Of a DNA stretch of 64,000 nt, positions 49,137 to 59,856 are shown one piece after another. The stretch is from Harmothoe impar (Eukaryota > Annelida > Polychaeta > Phyllodocida > Polynoidae): positions 40,578,976-40,642,975 of the forward strand of contig OX381718.1 in the NCBI GenBank assembly GCA_947462335.1, written 5' to 3'. Positions within the stretch are counted from its first letter, which is position 1. Each line of letters begins with the position of its first letter. The notes under the pieces are model-generated. The model did not search any database and was not told the origin of the DNA. It saw only the letters and a program-made list of their open reading frames with translations. The position numbers and the translations under genes were made by a program.

Positions 49137-49522
49137 TTCACCGTTGCTCGATCTAGCTTCGGTCGTTTCTGATAGTCCAACAATCCTTTCATTTCTTCCA
49201 TCATGGCCATCAACCGTTTCTCATTCTCTGATGACGCTACCACCTGGGGGGTAGGGATTGGCTTAGAGCTTGCCTCCACTGGCTTCTCCTTCTCGGGTGG
49301 CTTACTACCATTTTTCTTCCACCGATTCTTTCGATCCCACTTATCTCCCCCTATGGCTGCAATTCTTTCCTCTTCCGAACCATCGTCCGAATCGCTCTCT
49401 TCTGGAGTGGCCGTATGTGCAGACGCCACTCTTTGGTTGGGTACGAACCCGGAAAGTAGCCGTTTCTTCTTCTCGTGCTGATCGATAGCCAAAAAGAAGT
49501 CTACCATTGATGATCCTCGTCC
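49040..49522 (-). CDS. gag: Gag C-terminal part with CCHC zinc knuckle, same frame after the TAG
   Basis: In-frame continuation of gag after the TAG: DFFLAIDQHEKKKRLLSGF, an acidic/basic linker, then CFRCQETGHFAAEC, an exact CX2CX4HX4C nucleocapsid knuckle, and a basic tail. It overlaps pol by 97 bases in the -1 frame. Its expression would need readthrough of the TAG, or the TAG is a fresh mutation; the bases after it (TAG GGA) recall, but do not prove, known retroviral readthrough contexts. Confidence 0.75.
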   Translation of the reverse strand, partial: GRGSSMVDFFLAIDQHEKKKRLLSGFVPNQRVASAHTATPEESDSDDGSEEERIAAIGGDKWDRKNRWKKNGSKPPEKEKPVEASSKPIPTPQVVASSENEKRLMAMMEEMKGLLDYQKRPKLDRATVKCFRCQETGHFAAECTAEKPVWRERKREETGN

Positions 49523-51490
49523 CTATTCTTTCTGGACGAGTTCAGCATGGGACGGATCCCTCAGTCCTTTTATAAAGTGTGTGAATAGTTCATCTAAGAA
49601 ATATTCATCATCCCGTCTCCAATAGGGTCGAGCCTTTTGCAACAATCTTTGAAGCTCTAGTCCGAATACTTTCGGAGACTCTTTTGGTTTCTGTGTTCGT
49701 ACCTGGAACTCCGACCAAGGATCATTCGCGGACAGCACCCCAAAGATATGTGTGGCGGCTGCCACCAATTGGTCATAATTTCCATCTTCCCCATACGTCT
49801 CTCGCCAATCATCTACCGCTATTCGCCCCGGACCCTCACTCAACCATTTAATGAGAGGACCCAAGGAAGCCTCCTTGTCCCACCCATGATAACGGTTATC
49901 GTCGCAAAAGTCTTGGTAGCTTTCCTTCCAATTCTCTCCATTGAACCGCCGGGGAGTTCGAACAGGCTTCCGGGCACTGTTATGACTCCATACCAGTCTA
50001 TCAGACTGCCTCCGACTCCATTCCATAATTTCTGACTCATCCTCCCGGGTCCGACTGCAACAGTCTATCCCCATTCCCTGTATACAAGGATCGGATTCCA
50101 CTATTGCAGCAACCCTCGGGCCCATAGATGATCGTTTTGTCAACCTTCTAGGGGCAGGGACCGGTCTTGGTGTCCCTCCTCTTGGATTGGGCTGGGTTCG
50201 ATCAGGACTGGGGGGGTATCCTCCGTATGAACCAGGGTTCGGCACAGCCCCGGCTCCTCCTCCCGGATTAGTTCCGGGGTTCGGAGCACCACTGGTCCCC
50301 CTGCTCGGAATCGATCCACCCCCTTCATTATGGGACTGATGTCCTTCGTTCGATCCGGCTCCGGGTAATGGTGCCCGATACTGGTAGGTTATATTATATA
50401 TCGGTGGTGGTGGTACCGTATAATTATGTCCTGCCAGCGTGTTGTCCGCAAAGGGATGCAGAGAGCCGTAACTATGGTTCATTCGTTTGGGTGGGGCCTC
50501 GCTCGTAATATCATGGGTGCTAGAGATCTCTTTCTCTTCGGTTCCCCCATACGTGACTTTACGGTAAGTCTCATTCGGGGCAGTTCCCCCATGGGTTCGT
50601 TCATACTTTCCCTCCGAAACAACCCCCCGTGTTTCGATTGGATCTACCGTAGTTAATATCGGACTAGGTGTGGATGCAACGTGCTTAGGTGGCTGGGCTC
50701 CCTCATTCGTCTGTTCCCGGCTCCTAGTCTCTTCTTCTTTGCGGATCTCTTCTATCTGACTCTGATAGGCCAGGTAGGTATCATTGATTTCGTCTTTCTT
50801 TTTCTGAATAAGTTCGAGGTCAGCCTTCATGTCAATTCGAGCTTGCTTCAATTCCTCTCGTTCTTGCTCGAACTGTTCCCGCAGGGCCTGGCCGGATTTT
50901 TCTTCCTTCGAATAATCCGCCTTGATTTTCTTGACCCTTTTGGATTGTCGCTGGATCTCGCTTTCATAGGTATCCCGAAGATCACGACTTCGGCGAGCCT
51001 CTTCCTTTTCTTTCTGGAGTTGTGCTTGCTCCTCTGTCAGACTGTGTTGAGCGATCTTAACCTTCTGTTGGACTTTAGCCAATTGAGAGGTTTCGAGGGC
51101 CAACTGTTCACTTATATATTTCCTATCCGCTTGAATTCGGGATTTCACTTCGCTCAATTCTTCCGCTTCTTTCTGGTTCTGGGCGATTACCCTTGCCTTT
51201 TCGTCGGCTAGTCGGATCAAATCCTCATTCATGGCTGTATGCCGATCCCTCATCGCCTCCTCCTCCGCTTTCAATTTTTCACAGTAGGCGTCATAGTCAG
51301 GGACCTGTCGACCTCTTCTAGACAAGTCTCGTTCCATATGTCCGAGGTTCGGTTCGGAGGGAAGCATGTCTGCCCATGGGTTTCCTCTGAACGGATTGGT
51401 GTTCGGAACTGTTCTGATGGGAGGAAATTCTCCCGGAGTTCGAAAAATCAGACTCCTCTTTCGAGATTTTTTATTCTCCGGGGTATGCAT
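49523..51490 (-). CDS. gag: Gag polyprotein, N-terminal part (655 residues, ends at in-frame TAG)
   Basis: Structural protein of the retrotransposon particle. First ATG at 51,490. Residues about 70-260 are a long charged coiled coil (KLKAEEEAMRDRH..., LQKEKEEARRSRD). A Pro/Gly/Asn-rich linker follows, then a retrotrans_gag capsid-like region (NWKESYQDFC, WLSEGPGRIAVDDWRETYG, FTHFIKGLRDPSHAELV). The frame ends at TAG (49,525-49,523) immediately after VQKE but stays open in the same frame beyond it. Upstream of the ATG the same frame is open through the leader and the primer site to the LTR end, without another ATG. Confidence 0.85.
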   Translation of the reverse strand: MHTPENKKSRKRSLIFRTPGEFPPIRTVPNTNPFRGNPWADMLPSEPNLGHMERDLSRRGRQVPDYDAYCEKLKAEEEAMRDRHTAMNEDLIRLADEKARVIAQNQKEAEELSEVKSRIQADRKYISEQLALETSQLAKVQQKVKIAQHSLTEEQAQLQKEKEEARRSRDLRDTYESEIQRQSKRVKKIKADYSKEEKSGQALREQFEQEREELKQARIDMKADLELIQKKKDEINDTYLAYQSQIEEIRKEEETRSREQTNEGAQPPKHVASTPSPILTTVDPIETRGVVSEGKYERTHGGTAPNETYRKVTYGGTEEKEISSTHDITSEAPPKRMNHSYGSLHPFADNTLAGHNYTVPPPPIYNITYQYRAPLPGAGSNEGHQSHNEGGGSIPSRGTSGAPNPGTNPGGGAGAVPNPGSYGGYPPSPDRTQPNPRGGTPRPVPAPRRLTKRSSMGPRVAAIVESDPCIQGMGIDCCSRTREDESEIMEWSRRQSDRLVWSHNSARKPVRTPRRFNGENWKESYQDFCDDNRYHGWDKEASLGPLIKWLSEGPGRIAVDDWRETYGEDGNYDQLVAAATHIFGVLSANDPWSEFQVRTQKPKESPKVFGLELQRLLQKARPYWRRDDEYFLDELFTHFIKGLRDPSHAELVQKE

Positions 51491-51634
51491 TCGAGAGGCA
51501 ATATCCCAGATTTCATTTATTTGGGCGACTGTGTAATCCAGATCCCCATCCTCTAGTTCGGTCCCTGATCCTTCATCCCCCCCGTTCCTTGACTGAGCCT
51601 CTGCCAGGGTCAGTCCGCTATCTTCTACATAAAA

Positions 51635-51652
51635 ATCCTGGTCACGGCACCA
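51635..51652 (-). other. Primer binding site complementary to tRNA-His
   Basis: On the element strand, TGGTGCCGTGACCAGGAT begins one base after the 5' LTR. Eukaryotic tRNA-His starts GCCGTGAT and ends ...GTCACGGCACCA, so the first 13 bases match its 3' end exactly. Confidence 0.8.
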
Positions 51653-51653
51653 G

Positions 51654-51977
51654 TGTAGAGTTCGTCTTTATGTAATTCGATTAAAAAAGGACTCGAACTG
51701 CAGTTTTCATGTAGAGATGCAAGAAAACAGGGTTTATTAGTCGTTCACCTGTACAACAATGCTAATCCTTGAAGTATATGAGGTTCGATCAATGTATGTT
51801 TAGCTTTCAAATAACTTTCTATATATCACACAGTCAGAGACCTGAGAAGGTCTGCCAGAGCAAGGGGGTGAGGACAGCTTATATACTGTCCGCTTCCGAT
51901 AGGGGTGCCCCCTGGCTCTGGCCGCCCGAACTACCTTGTAGGCGTTCGACTATAATACTAATATTAGTGTCCCAACA
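51654..51977 (-). repeat. 5' LTR (in element orientation)
   Basis: 324 bp, TG...CA. Differs from the other LTR by A/T at about position 33, G/A in CAGTCRGAGACC and A/T near the end (CCCWACA). Should contain the promoter; no clear TATA box was assigned. Confidence 0.9.
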
Positions 51978-51981
51978 TTAT

Positions 51982-52663
51982 TGTCAAGCATCATGTTCAT
52001 ATGCTAATGTCACATAAACTACCTTATTATGTATTATTCATAATATCATACCAGATGTCAGATGTGGCTGAAATATGCTGCCATGTGTATGCTGGCTCTC
52101 TAGTAGCTGAAACAGTGCCGCATATTGATATCTTATTTTGTATAATACCTGCCAGTGAAATGTGGTATAATGCTATTATAGCTAATTTAAACCATTAATT
52201 ACACTGAATTTGTCTGTGGCTGAAAACTTACATTTCTACTTGCTATCCTAATATAATGTTATAGTGAAATAACTACATGTATTCTGTAATTGTATTGATA
52301 TACTGGCCATAAGCGCTAGAATCTACTATGACTCTTGAGGATACCTGACTTATTGAAATTTTTGCACAATCCAGGCACGGGCCTGGAGGATACGATTGTA
52401 TGATGGACGCTATAAAGTGAGGTCAAGAGGGCATGGTCGTAATAACTTTACCCATCTTGGCTTCCAAGATGGAGTGTACCAAAACAAAGAATAATGAGTA
52501 GCATGGAGACCCCTCTGCTAACCGTATATACTGAGATGTCATTTACTATCGTGAATATTGTGTGATAATAACATCAATCATGTGATTATCATCTCATTGA
52601 ATTGTACTGTGTTTAGAAAATCATCCTATGAAAATGAACACTTGTCTTTATAAACTCAAAAAT
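51982..52663. other. Intergenic unique sequence
   Basis: AT-rich. No ORF, splice-supported exon or repeat structure recognised. Confidence 0.4.
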
Positions 52664-52667
52664 TTAA

Positions 52668-53520
52668 GGTGGGTCGCTACCCTTGGGTCAAAGTCACAGC
52701 AAGTTAACAGAATCTCACCAAATTTCTTTTACAGACAGCTTAAATTATATAAAATCGGAAAATGCAAAGAAAAATAGGGGGTCCCGAACTACTTTTTGAA
52801 ATATAGAATTTTGAAAAATTTAAGTATTTACATTTTTTCCTGAAAATTAGAAAAAATATGAAAACTTTGATGATTTTTTTTCATATAAACCATTATGCGC
52901 AGAAATGTAAAACATCACATGTGAAACACCTATAATATGTTCCCCTTTACTATAAAATGATTTTACAATTTTACACCATGGCATTCTGGGTAAAAATATG
53001 AGGTTTTGGAAAAGAGTACAAAGAAATCGTCATTATTTGTATTAACAGAATTTTTTTTAACTCTCTCAGAAAATAGTTCAGATCATTTGCTAACATTTAA
53101 AAGTAATTTTGATAGAGGGTCCCAGGCATATTTTTAGGGTTTTGGACCTTTGAAAATGAAATATAATGCCAAAAATGACTAAATTAAATATATATGGCAT
53201 TGCATGATGGGTAAAATGGCAAAAATCAATGTATAAAATTGTCCTGATTTATACCCCTGGTTATTTTGAGCAATATTATAGCATCGATAGTGTTCTAAAT
53301 AGTAAATATCTGTAATATACTAACTCATGTTTAAAAAGAAGAAATATTATCACTTACCAATATATCAAATATTCAAAGTATTACAAAATGCACAATTTTG
53401 CTTGAAATGATCTAAATTTTTATCACAGTTTAGGTAATGTATAAATGTATCTGGCAATGCAATATTAGCCCATTCTCACAGATTTAAGAATTAGAAGAAA
53501 TCCAAGGGTAGCGACCCACC
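52668..53520. mobile_element. 853-bp non-autonomous element with TTAA target (Kolobok/piggyBac-like)
   Basis: GGTGGGTCGCTACCCTTGG at the left end and CCAAGGGTAGCGACCCACC at the right end are perfect 19-bp inverted repeats, and TTAA flanks both (52,664-52,667; 53,521-53,524). A TTAA target is specific to piggyBac and Kolobok groups. The interior is very AT-rich, with no ORF, so mobilisation would need another element's transposase. Confidence 0.8.
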
Positions 53521-53524
53521 TTAA

Positions 53525-55310
53525 CTTGAAAAAGGATCAATGATATGCCACGAGTGATTACTTAACCACCTTCCTAGTGGCCAGGAAGTCTACAAGACAA
53601 CCTAAAATGAAGTGGCAAATTCAAACCAATGGGGAAAGAAAAACCTGACTATAAAAAATAATAAAATAAAACATCCTCTTCCTGTATGTATATACTAAAT
53701 TACCCCTACAAGATATCAACATTTCATTCCCCTTGTCAATGGGTTATCTGTACCTATAATGTTCCAAACAAAATAGTCTTTTTGCCTATGTAGTCTAGAA
53801 CGCAAGCACCCCAGGGGCGAAAGTCCCCAAGGAGAAAAATCCTTTTGGGCTAATACCATAGCTTGCTTTATTGTACCCTCTCCTATCTTGATTGAAAAAT
53901 TTTGATAAAATTATATTGTTTTTTGGTCATCAAAAATCCTGTTAAAAACTACCACATGTGTGTACGTTATCCATACCCCCAACGGAGCATCAGAGTAGAT
54001 CGGATAATATATTTGGTAAGCTGTTAAAAAAGTCTTGCTTTACGGATACGATTGAATGAGTTTAAACAATGGATAAGATGCATTCTGAACGAGGAATTAC
54101 CTGAATAACTGAATATACACTTAGCTGTCTCAAAGAATAGTTGCATTGCCCACTATCGACATGGTCAGCTTCGTTGAAGTAAGTAAGAGTAAACTAGGTA
54201 TGTGTAGTTAAACAGGTTGCCATGGGTCTATTATACATGTACAAATTATATAGCCTATCATCAAACTTTTACTGATGTTGCTTAGTTTCCATCCCATACA
54301 GTCCTATAGAAGGGTCCATAAACTGAGGAGTATTATGTATAATGAAAGAAGCCAAAGGGTTAATAGGTGCTTTCCTCTCTTAAGCATTGACCAAAGCCTT
54401 CAAAATGAAGTTTCTGAAATTAACACAGGTCTTATCATAAATGCATCTGAGGCATGCAATGGCATGTAGTCCTTAAAGGCCAGAAAACTTTGGTAGTTAG
54501 GTCAGATCGATAAATCTTGTGGTTGGATTTTAGAATTTGGTTAAATCAGACATTAATTATATCTAAAATACATACGGCCGGGACCACTCGTGTGATCTGA
54601 ATTGAAAACGGAGAGTACCTGCAGTATGCAATATCGGGCAAAGTTATGTCTCGCGGAGTAGCGTCTGGTAAAGTTCTTTCTGGCACAGTTCTGCCTCACA
54701 GATCAAGATCCATACTGCCCCGGATATTGTTAGAATACACAGAACTTGAGTAAAGTTGATGGAGGGATCAAATAATTGGCCTTGGGTGACTGGAATGGCC
54801 TTGGGGGACTGGTGTAGGCTCCTGAATAATAGGCTTTGGGCCATTCATTATAAATGGTGTGCTCTATGTATACCACGTATTGCATCTAGCACCACCGTAC
54901 AGTTCCTGTGAAGTCTCTGAATTAATCACAGATGCCGATTTACAGGAATGTTATCTATTGTTTATACCCAGAGACCTGGCAACAGCAGACACAGACTGAG
55001 TGTTGTGCCGTATACTGTATAGTACATGTACAAGTTATAATCCCCATCCGCATACTCAATAGTCAATCTGACACCATCCTCATTATGGGATTTTGAAAAT
55101 ACCTCCTATTCAGACTCATTAGTCATGAAACAGTAGTATCCTATAAGCCACACTGACGTTTCCCTTTGCACAATGTTTCCCTTTGCATAAGCTATTATCT
55201 CAAGTATCACTATGCCTTTTTTAAAAAGAGTGGTCATCTTTTAGTTTCAACAATAGGCGGGAGAAATTTGATTTACTCTATTCAAGGGCACTATGATGCT
55301 CTGATATGGA
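53525..55310. other. Intergenic region
   Basis: AT-rich sequence without a supported gene. Short ORFs below 70 codons have no domain content. Confidence 0.4.
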
Positions 55311-55325
55311 ATGCTGTTTGTTTCC

Positions 55326-56128
55326 GCGATGCATGGACTGAGGAGTCCAGGTGTGCCAGACGTCGCTCCAGTATCATCCAAGCACTACCTAAATAATTAG
55401 AAAGTTATGACCTACGGTAAAATCCTATTTTGAACTTTAAGATGACCCCCCCCTTTTTGGGGAAAAAATCTACATTGTTTGAAAAAACATATAAAATTGT
55501 TTTCATTTTAAACTTATGTATTAAAGCTTCACCTTTAAGATGACCCCCCCCCCCCCCAATCCTAAAAAGAAATCTGTCTTGTAGGAAACTTAGTGGTTTT
55601 ATGGTAAGTCAAAACGTGTTGGACTGGATCAAAATACATGGCATCACCTCATACATAGGACTGCCGGTACTTTCTCGAGGCGCACTGCCATAGCGTATTG
55701 TTTCCAATGCAAACGCAAAATCTTGGCTTTCAGGGTGCCCTTTTTACTATACACATTGGCCCGCTATGGTAGTGCTAAGGATATATATTATACAGGGAAA
55801 CATTATATATCTTTGGTAACATTTGAGTAGCATTTCCTAAACATAAATCTCTGTCTAAATGACATTCTTCTATTTTTGTATATGCCAAAGTTCTCTTTCT
55901 TTGAAACATTTTTCTTTGTAATGATCAGCATTATATACCATAACATCCTTACTGTATATTATTTTACTGACTGACATTAAAACTAAACATGTATACTTAA
56001 TACATTATGCTAGTAACATATCACAAATATTTGTTCTACTATAACTTCTCTAATAACAGTTTATACCAATTTTGAAAAAAAACCACTTATATTTTACCTC
56101 CAGGGCAGATACATCCTTCTTCTTCACT
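55326..56128 (-). pseudogene. Partial, diverged copy of the lectin gene's last intron and flanking exon ends
   Basis: 55,333-55,390 matches the 5' part of the lectin gene's last exon (GACTGAGGAGTCCAGGTGTGCCAG, CCAAGCACTACCT). The intron between follows the same order (TGGACTGGATCA, TTCTATTTTTGTATATGC). 56,088-56,128 matches the 3' end of the preceding exon (TTTTACCTCCAGGGCAGATACATCC...TTCACT). The copy breaks off at 56,128, where a different repeat starts, so it cannot encode a protein. Confidence 0.75.
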
Positions 56129-56775
56129 GGAAGGCGTTTCACAGCATCATACGGAGGGGCCGTATGTTTTTTTTTGCATTTCAGTTCATTTTTGCGTTTC
56201 AGCTCAACATGTCCGCATCTTACGGAAAATGATGCGGCCGCCGTATGTACATACGGCGAAAATTGAATTTCAGCTCAACATGCGGAGCACAAAAATTCTG
56301 CATCTTTGGAGCATTTAGTCCAAAATATACGGAGGGGTAGGGGGGGGGTGGTATGTCAAATAATGCACATATACCCTGTTTTTTAGGGCCGTATGTGTCT
56401 TTTGTGTGCCGTATGTGACTTTTGCTAAAAAAAGCCTAGGTTATTAACAGGAAGGCGTTTCACCATATCATCCGGAGGGTCCGTATGTGCTATTTTTGTG
56501 TTTCAGTTCATTTTTTGCGTTTCAGCTCAACATGTCCGCATCTTACGGAAAAAAGATACAGCCGGCATATGTACATACGGCCGGCGTATTCACATACGGC
56601 GAAAATTGCGTTTCAGCTCAACATGCGGAGCACAAAAATTCTGCATCTTTGGCGTATTTGGAGCCCAGAATGCGGAGGGGTAGGGGTGGTATGTTGAAAA
56701 CTGGACATATACCATGCTTTTTAGGGCCGTATGTGTCTTTTGTGTGCCATACATGTGGTATTTTTGTGTCATATC
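56129..56775 (+). repeat. Two tandem copies of an approximately 323-bp unit
   Basis: GGAAGGCGTTTCAC starts at 56,129 and again at 56,452, followed in both by CCGTATGT, TTTCAGCTCAACATGTCCGC, GCATCTTACGGAAAA, CAACATGCGGAGCACAAAAA. Rich in CCGTATG and CATACGGC, which are mutually inverted. Short ORFs over it are not conserved. Confidence 0.7.
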
Positions 56776-56807
56776 ACTTCAGATTGTAATGGTGATAAGG
56801 AGATGGG

Positions 56808-56962
56808 GATGGTAGGAGCCGTGAGGAGATGGTAGGGGCCGTGAGGAGATGGTAGGGGCCGTGATGAGATGGTAGGGGCCGTGAGGAGATGCTATAGGGG
56901 CCGTGAGGAAATGGTAGGGGCCGTGAGGAAATGGTAGGGGCCATGAGGAAATGGTAGGAGCC
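56808..56962. repeat. Minisatellite, unit about 20 bp (GATGGTAGGGGCCGTGAGGA)
   Basis: Seven to eight copies with small variants (GAAATG, ATGAG). Confidence 0.85.
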
Positions 56963-57099
56963 ACTACTACCATTTCGTCACCACTACACCCAGCTCTGTA
57001 CTCTTTATGCTATTGTCGTCTACACCGTTTATACACAAGGAGTCTATCGGCAGAGTTTCAGCTCCGTAGGGCCATTATTTACAGAGTTATGGAAGAAAA

Positions 57100-57690
57100 G
57101 ACCCTTTTTCATGTAATTTCTCCGAAAATCCATATAATTTTTTATTTATTTTTTTATCATGAAGGTAGAAGTTGGACTTAACTTATTTACTCGTTAAAAT
57201 AACTCTAGGGCCATTTTATTACATATATATATAGCACATTAAAAAGGGGGACTTTACAGACATGGTAGGCAACACAAGAGAGGTTTCTCCCCTGTGTGGA
57301 TCCATGTTTTACTGACCAAACAGGCCATCGTACGGTTACACCGATATGTGCAGCATTAGTATAGCCACTGACTGTAAATTCCGGGCCGTGTTGGTGCTGC
57401 CACCTAGGGGCTAAGTCATGCTGGCCTCAACTTCTCTCATATAAATATAAGGGAATGGAGATCGCAAGCCAATTGTGGGAGGTCATGTGGACCTAAACCA
57501 TTATTCTGTAAGCTAGTACAGTCCCCCACCTCCCTTCTCCCTTTTTAAAGTGCACATATATATGTAAAAAAATGGCTCTAGGATTGTTTTAATGAATAGA
57601 TAAGTAAAGTCCAACTTCTACCTTTATAATTAAAAAAAGATAAATTAAAAAAAAAGATTTTCAACGAAATTATAATGCTGCCATTATATT
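57100..57690. mobile_element. Foldback-like element with arms of about 130-150 bp
   Basis: 57,113-57,255 and 57,535-57,680 are imperfect inverted complements: AAGGTAGAAGTTGGACTT against AAGTCCAACTTCTACCTT, CTCTAGGGCCATTTT against AAATGGCTCTAGG, and the flanking TAATTTC.CCGAAAATC against GATTTTCAACGAAATTA. The unpaired centre (57,260-57,530) is unique. No ORF or clear target duplication. Confidence 0.6.
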
Positions 57691-57805
57691 AAATGGCTAT
57701 ACTAATATGTACTGGATGGAAACAAGCAAAATATTCATGAACTTTCTATAGACTTTCTTGGAAAGACTATCGATGTGTTAACCACCACGAACCCTAAAGT
57801 TCTGG

Positions 57806-59112
57806 GGCTCGATTCATAACATTTTACAACAGCCCAGAAAGGCTACGACCATAAAATAACATGTCTGTAGGGAAGAGAGGGCAAATCGTATTTTCTTACA
57901 GGTAGTAGTCAAGGAATAATCCAATGCTGTAATACAAATAATTTGCTATCATTTCACAAGGAGGTTCTAGGACACATGCCCATAACATAATCATAATCTG
58001 TTGTGCAATGGCCATTTTTCCCCCTTACAACCACCATATACATGCATTCTGTACAATAGGGCGGATGGGAAATTTGCTACGATTTTCTTTTGAAATGCAC
58101 CCCTTGTTTTGTACGACAGCATTCTACGATTTTCTTGAGATAAGCTGGTCCGTCGACCGATCCGTCAATAAAGGTGAGGGATCTGTCAAAAATGCACGGA
58201 TCCGTCAACGGACGGAAGCAGTGGAAGTAGAAAGTGAAGGATCCGTCAAGTTCTGACGGATTTGCACAACCTGTCGATGAACAGATTGCTGGTGGATGTG
58301 TCACGTAGCGGCGGTGGAATCAACGCTCATGGGGTGCTTCCACCAACGACTGTCCATCCGTCTGTCCATAAAAGCAGGGATATGGACGTTTTTGGTAGAC
58401 AGATGGACAAAACTCACTTCCACCAAGGTCAGTCCGTCCATTCCGTCTGACATATCTATGGATGGAATGGACGGACGGATTACATCATAAATCAATCCGT
58501 CCATTCCGTCCATCACAGAGGGGCAAAAATAGATGGAAATTGTCTTTTTTTTCTGAAGAAAAATGAACGGACGGAAATATAAAAAATTGATATTCCCATC
58601 CGTCCACTTTTCTTTTATCAAGGGGTGCCTCCACCAACGACCGTCCATCTGTTCGTCCATAAAAACCGTCCAAAAACGCAGGGAAATTGACGGATTTGAT
58701 GGACGGATTGACAAAACCCACTTCCATCAAGGACCGTTCATCCATTCCATCCATCAATCCGTCAAGTTTGTGGTCAACGGAACGGACGGACGGTCGTTGG
58801 TGGAAGTGGGTCTTGTCCATCCGTCCATCAAAAACGTCCATTTCCCTGCCTTTTTGGACGGATTTTTGACCACAAACTAATTAATTGATGGACGGAATGG
58901 ACGGACGGATTTTATGGATGGACGGATGGACGGTCGTTGGTGGAGGCACCCCTTCAGTAACCAGGCAGGGCCACAACTGGGTAGTACCATCCAAGTCGGA
59001 TCAGGGGCTCGATTCATAACAATGTACGACAGCTCAGAAAGGCTAGGACCACAAAAAAACATGTCTGTAGGGAAAACAGGGCAAATCGTAATTTTTTACA
59101 GGTAGTAGTCCT
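57806..59112. repeat. Pair of direct repeats (about 110 bp) enclosing a TCCGTCCAT repeat block
   Basis: GGCTCGATTCATAACAWTKTAC...CAGAAAGGCTA..ACC...AACATGTCTGTAGGGAA.A.AGGGCAAATCGTA occurs at 57,806-57,916 and at 59,005-59,112 in the same orientation. Between them, 58,140-58,950 is dense in GGACGGA/TCCGTCC motifs, and the ~45-bp GGGGTGCCTCCACCAACGAC-CGTCCATC block occurs in both orientations. It could be a solo pair of terminal repeats or a nested tandem duplication. Confidence 0.6.
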
Positions 59113-59347
59113 GGAGTCCTACAAGGCAGTCGTACAGAAAAATGTGGTGCATTTCACAATTATAACCATAGGACATATTTCCTTTACTCAATCGTATCAC
59201 TTGCATTAGAAAGTTGTTGTAAAGTAAAAAGCTATACATTTAATTTTGTATTACAAAGTACATTAGAATATTACCCACACTACGATTTAGGAGGAAATTA
59301 TGGTTTTCAAAATATGTATGATATTTCGAATTTCTGAGCCACTCAAT

Positions 59348-59772
59348 CAGTCTATACGAAAACCTGCCGGACACCGGCTATAGCCGGCAAAAACTCTGCC
59401 GGTCCGACAGAAAGAGAGTTACTACCGGCCCAAATAACTATCTGTATTCTAGAGATTTCTGCCTATGTGCCATTTTTTACGGTTTGTAAATCGGACCACT
59501 ATTAAGGTTTCTACAGCATAAATCAGAAAGATTGAATATTTTATGTAATGTTCATCAGTAATTTTACTTGTTAAAATGATTAATACGATTATAATATTCA
59601 GGGAAACTCTATTCATTAACATTTTTAGTACAAACCCTTGCTTTATAGTTAATTTTCCGATAGCAAGTTTGTACACCAATATCTGGGCCTACAAAAACTG
59701 AGCTGGGCCTGCAAAGGAAAATATCTGCAGGACCGAATGTCCTGCATGGCGAAAAAGTTTTTGTATAGACTG
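59348..59772. mobile_element. 425-bp MITE with CAGTCTATACRAAAAC ends
   Basis: Left CAGTCTATACGAAAAC and right GTTTTTGTATAGACTG are inverted complements with one to two differences. AAT flanks both (59,345-59,347; 59,773-59,775), a possible 3-bp duplication as in PIF/Harbinger elements. Inside are CCGGCTATAGCCGG (palindrome) and CTGCCGG motifs. Confidence 0.6.
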
Positions 59773-59856
59773 AATCTGGGATAGCATGGCAAAGGCTAGT
59801 TTTCAGGGTGATGCGCTGCCTTTTTGCTGAGAAGGAGGTAGTGCTTGCATATACGG

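Larger units (their letters stand above)
40347..51977 (-). mobile_element. Ty3/gypsy-type LTR retrotransposon, 11.6 kb, near-identical LTRs
   Basis: The LTRs at 40,347-40,670 and 51,654-51,977 are each 324 bp, begin TG and end CA, and differ at only three positions (about 99.1% identity). TTAT flanks both sides (40,343-40,346 and 51,978-51,981). The order on the minus strand is 5' LTR, primer site, gag, pol (protease, RT, RNase H, integrase), a third ORF, polypurine tract, 3' LTR. Protease-RT-RH-IN order defines Ty3/gypsy. The high LTR identity means recent insertion. Confidence 0.95.
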
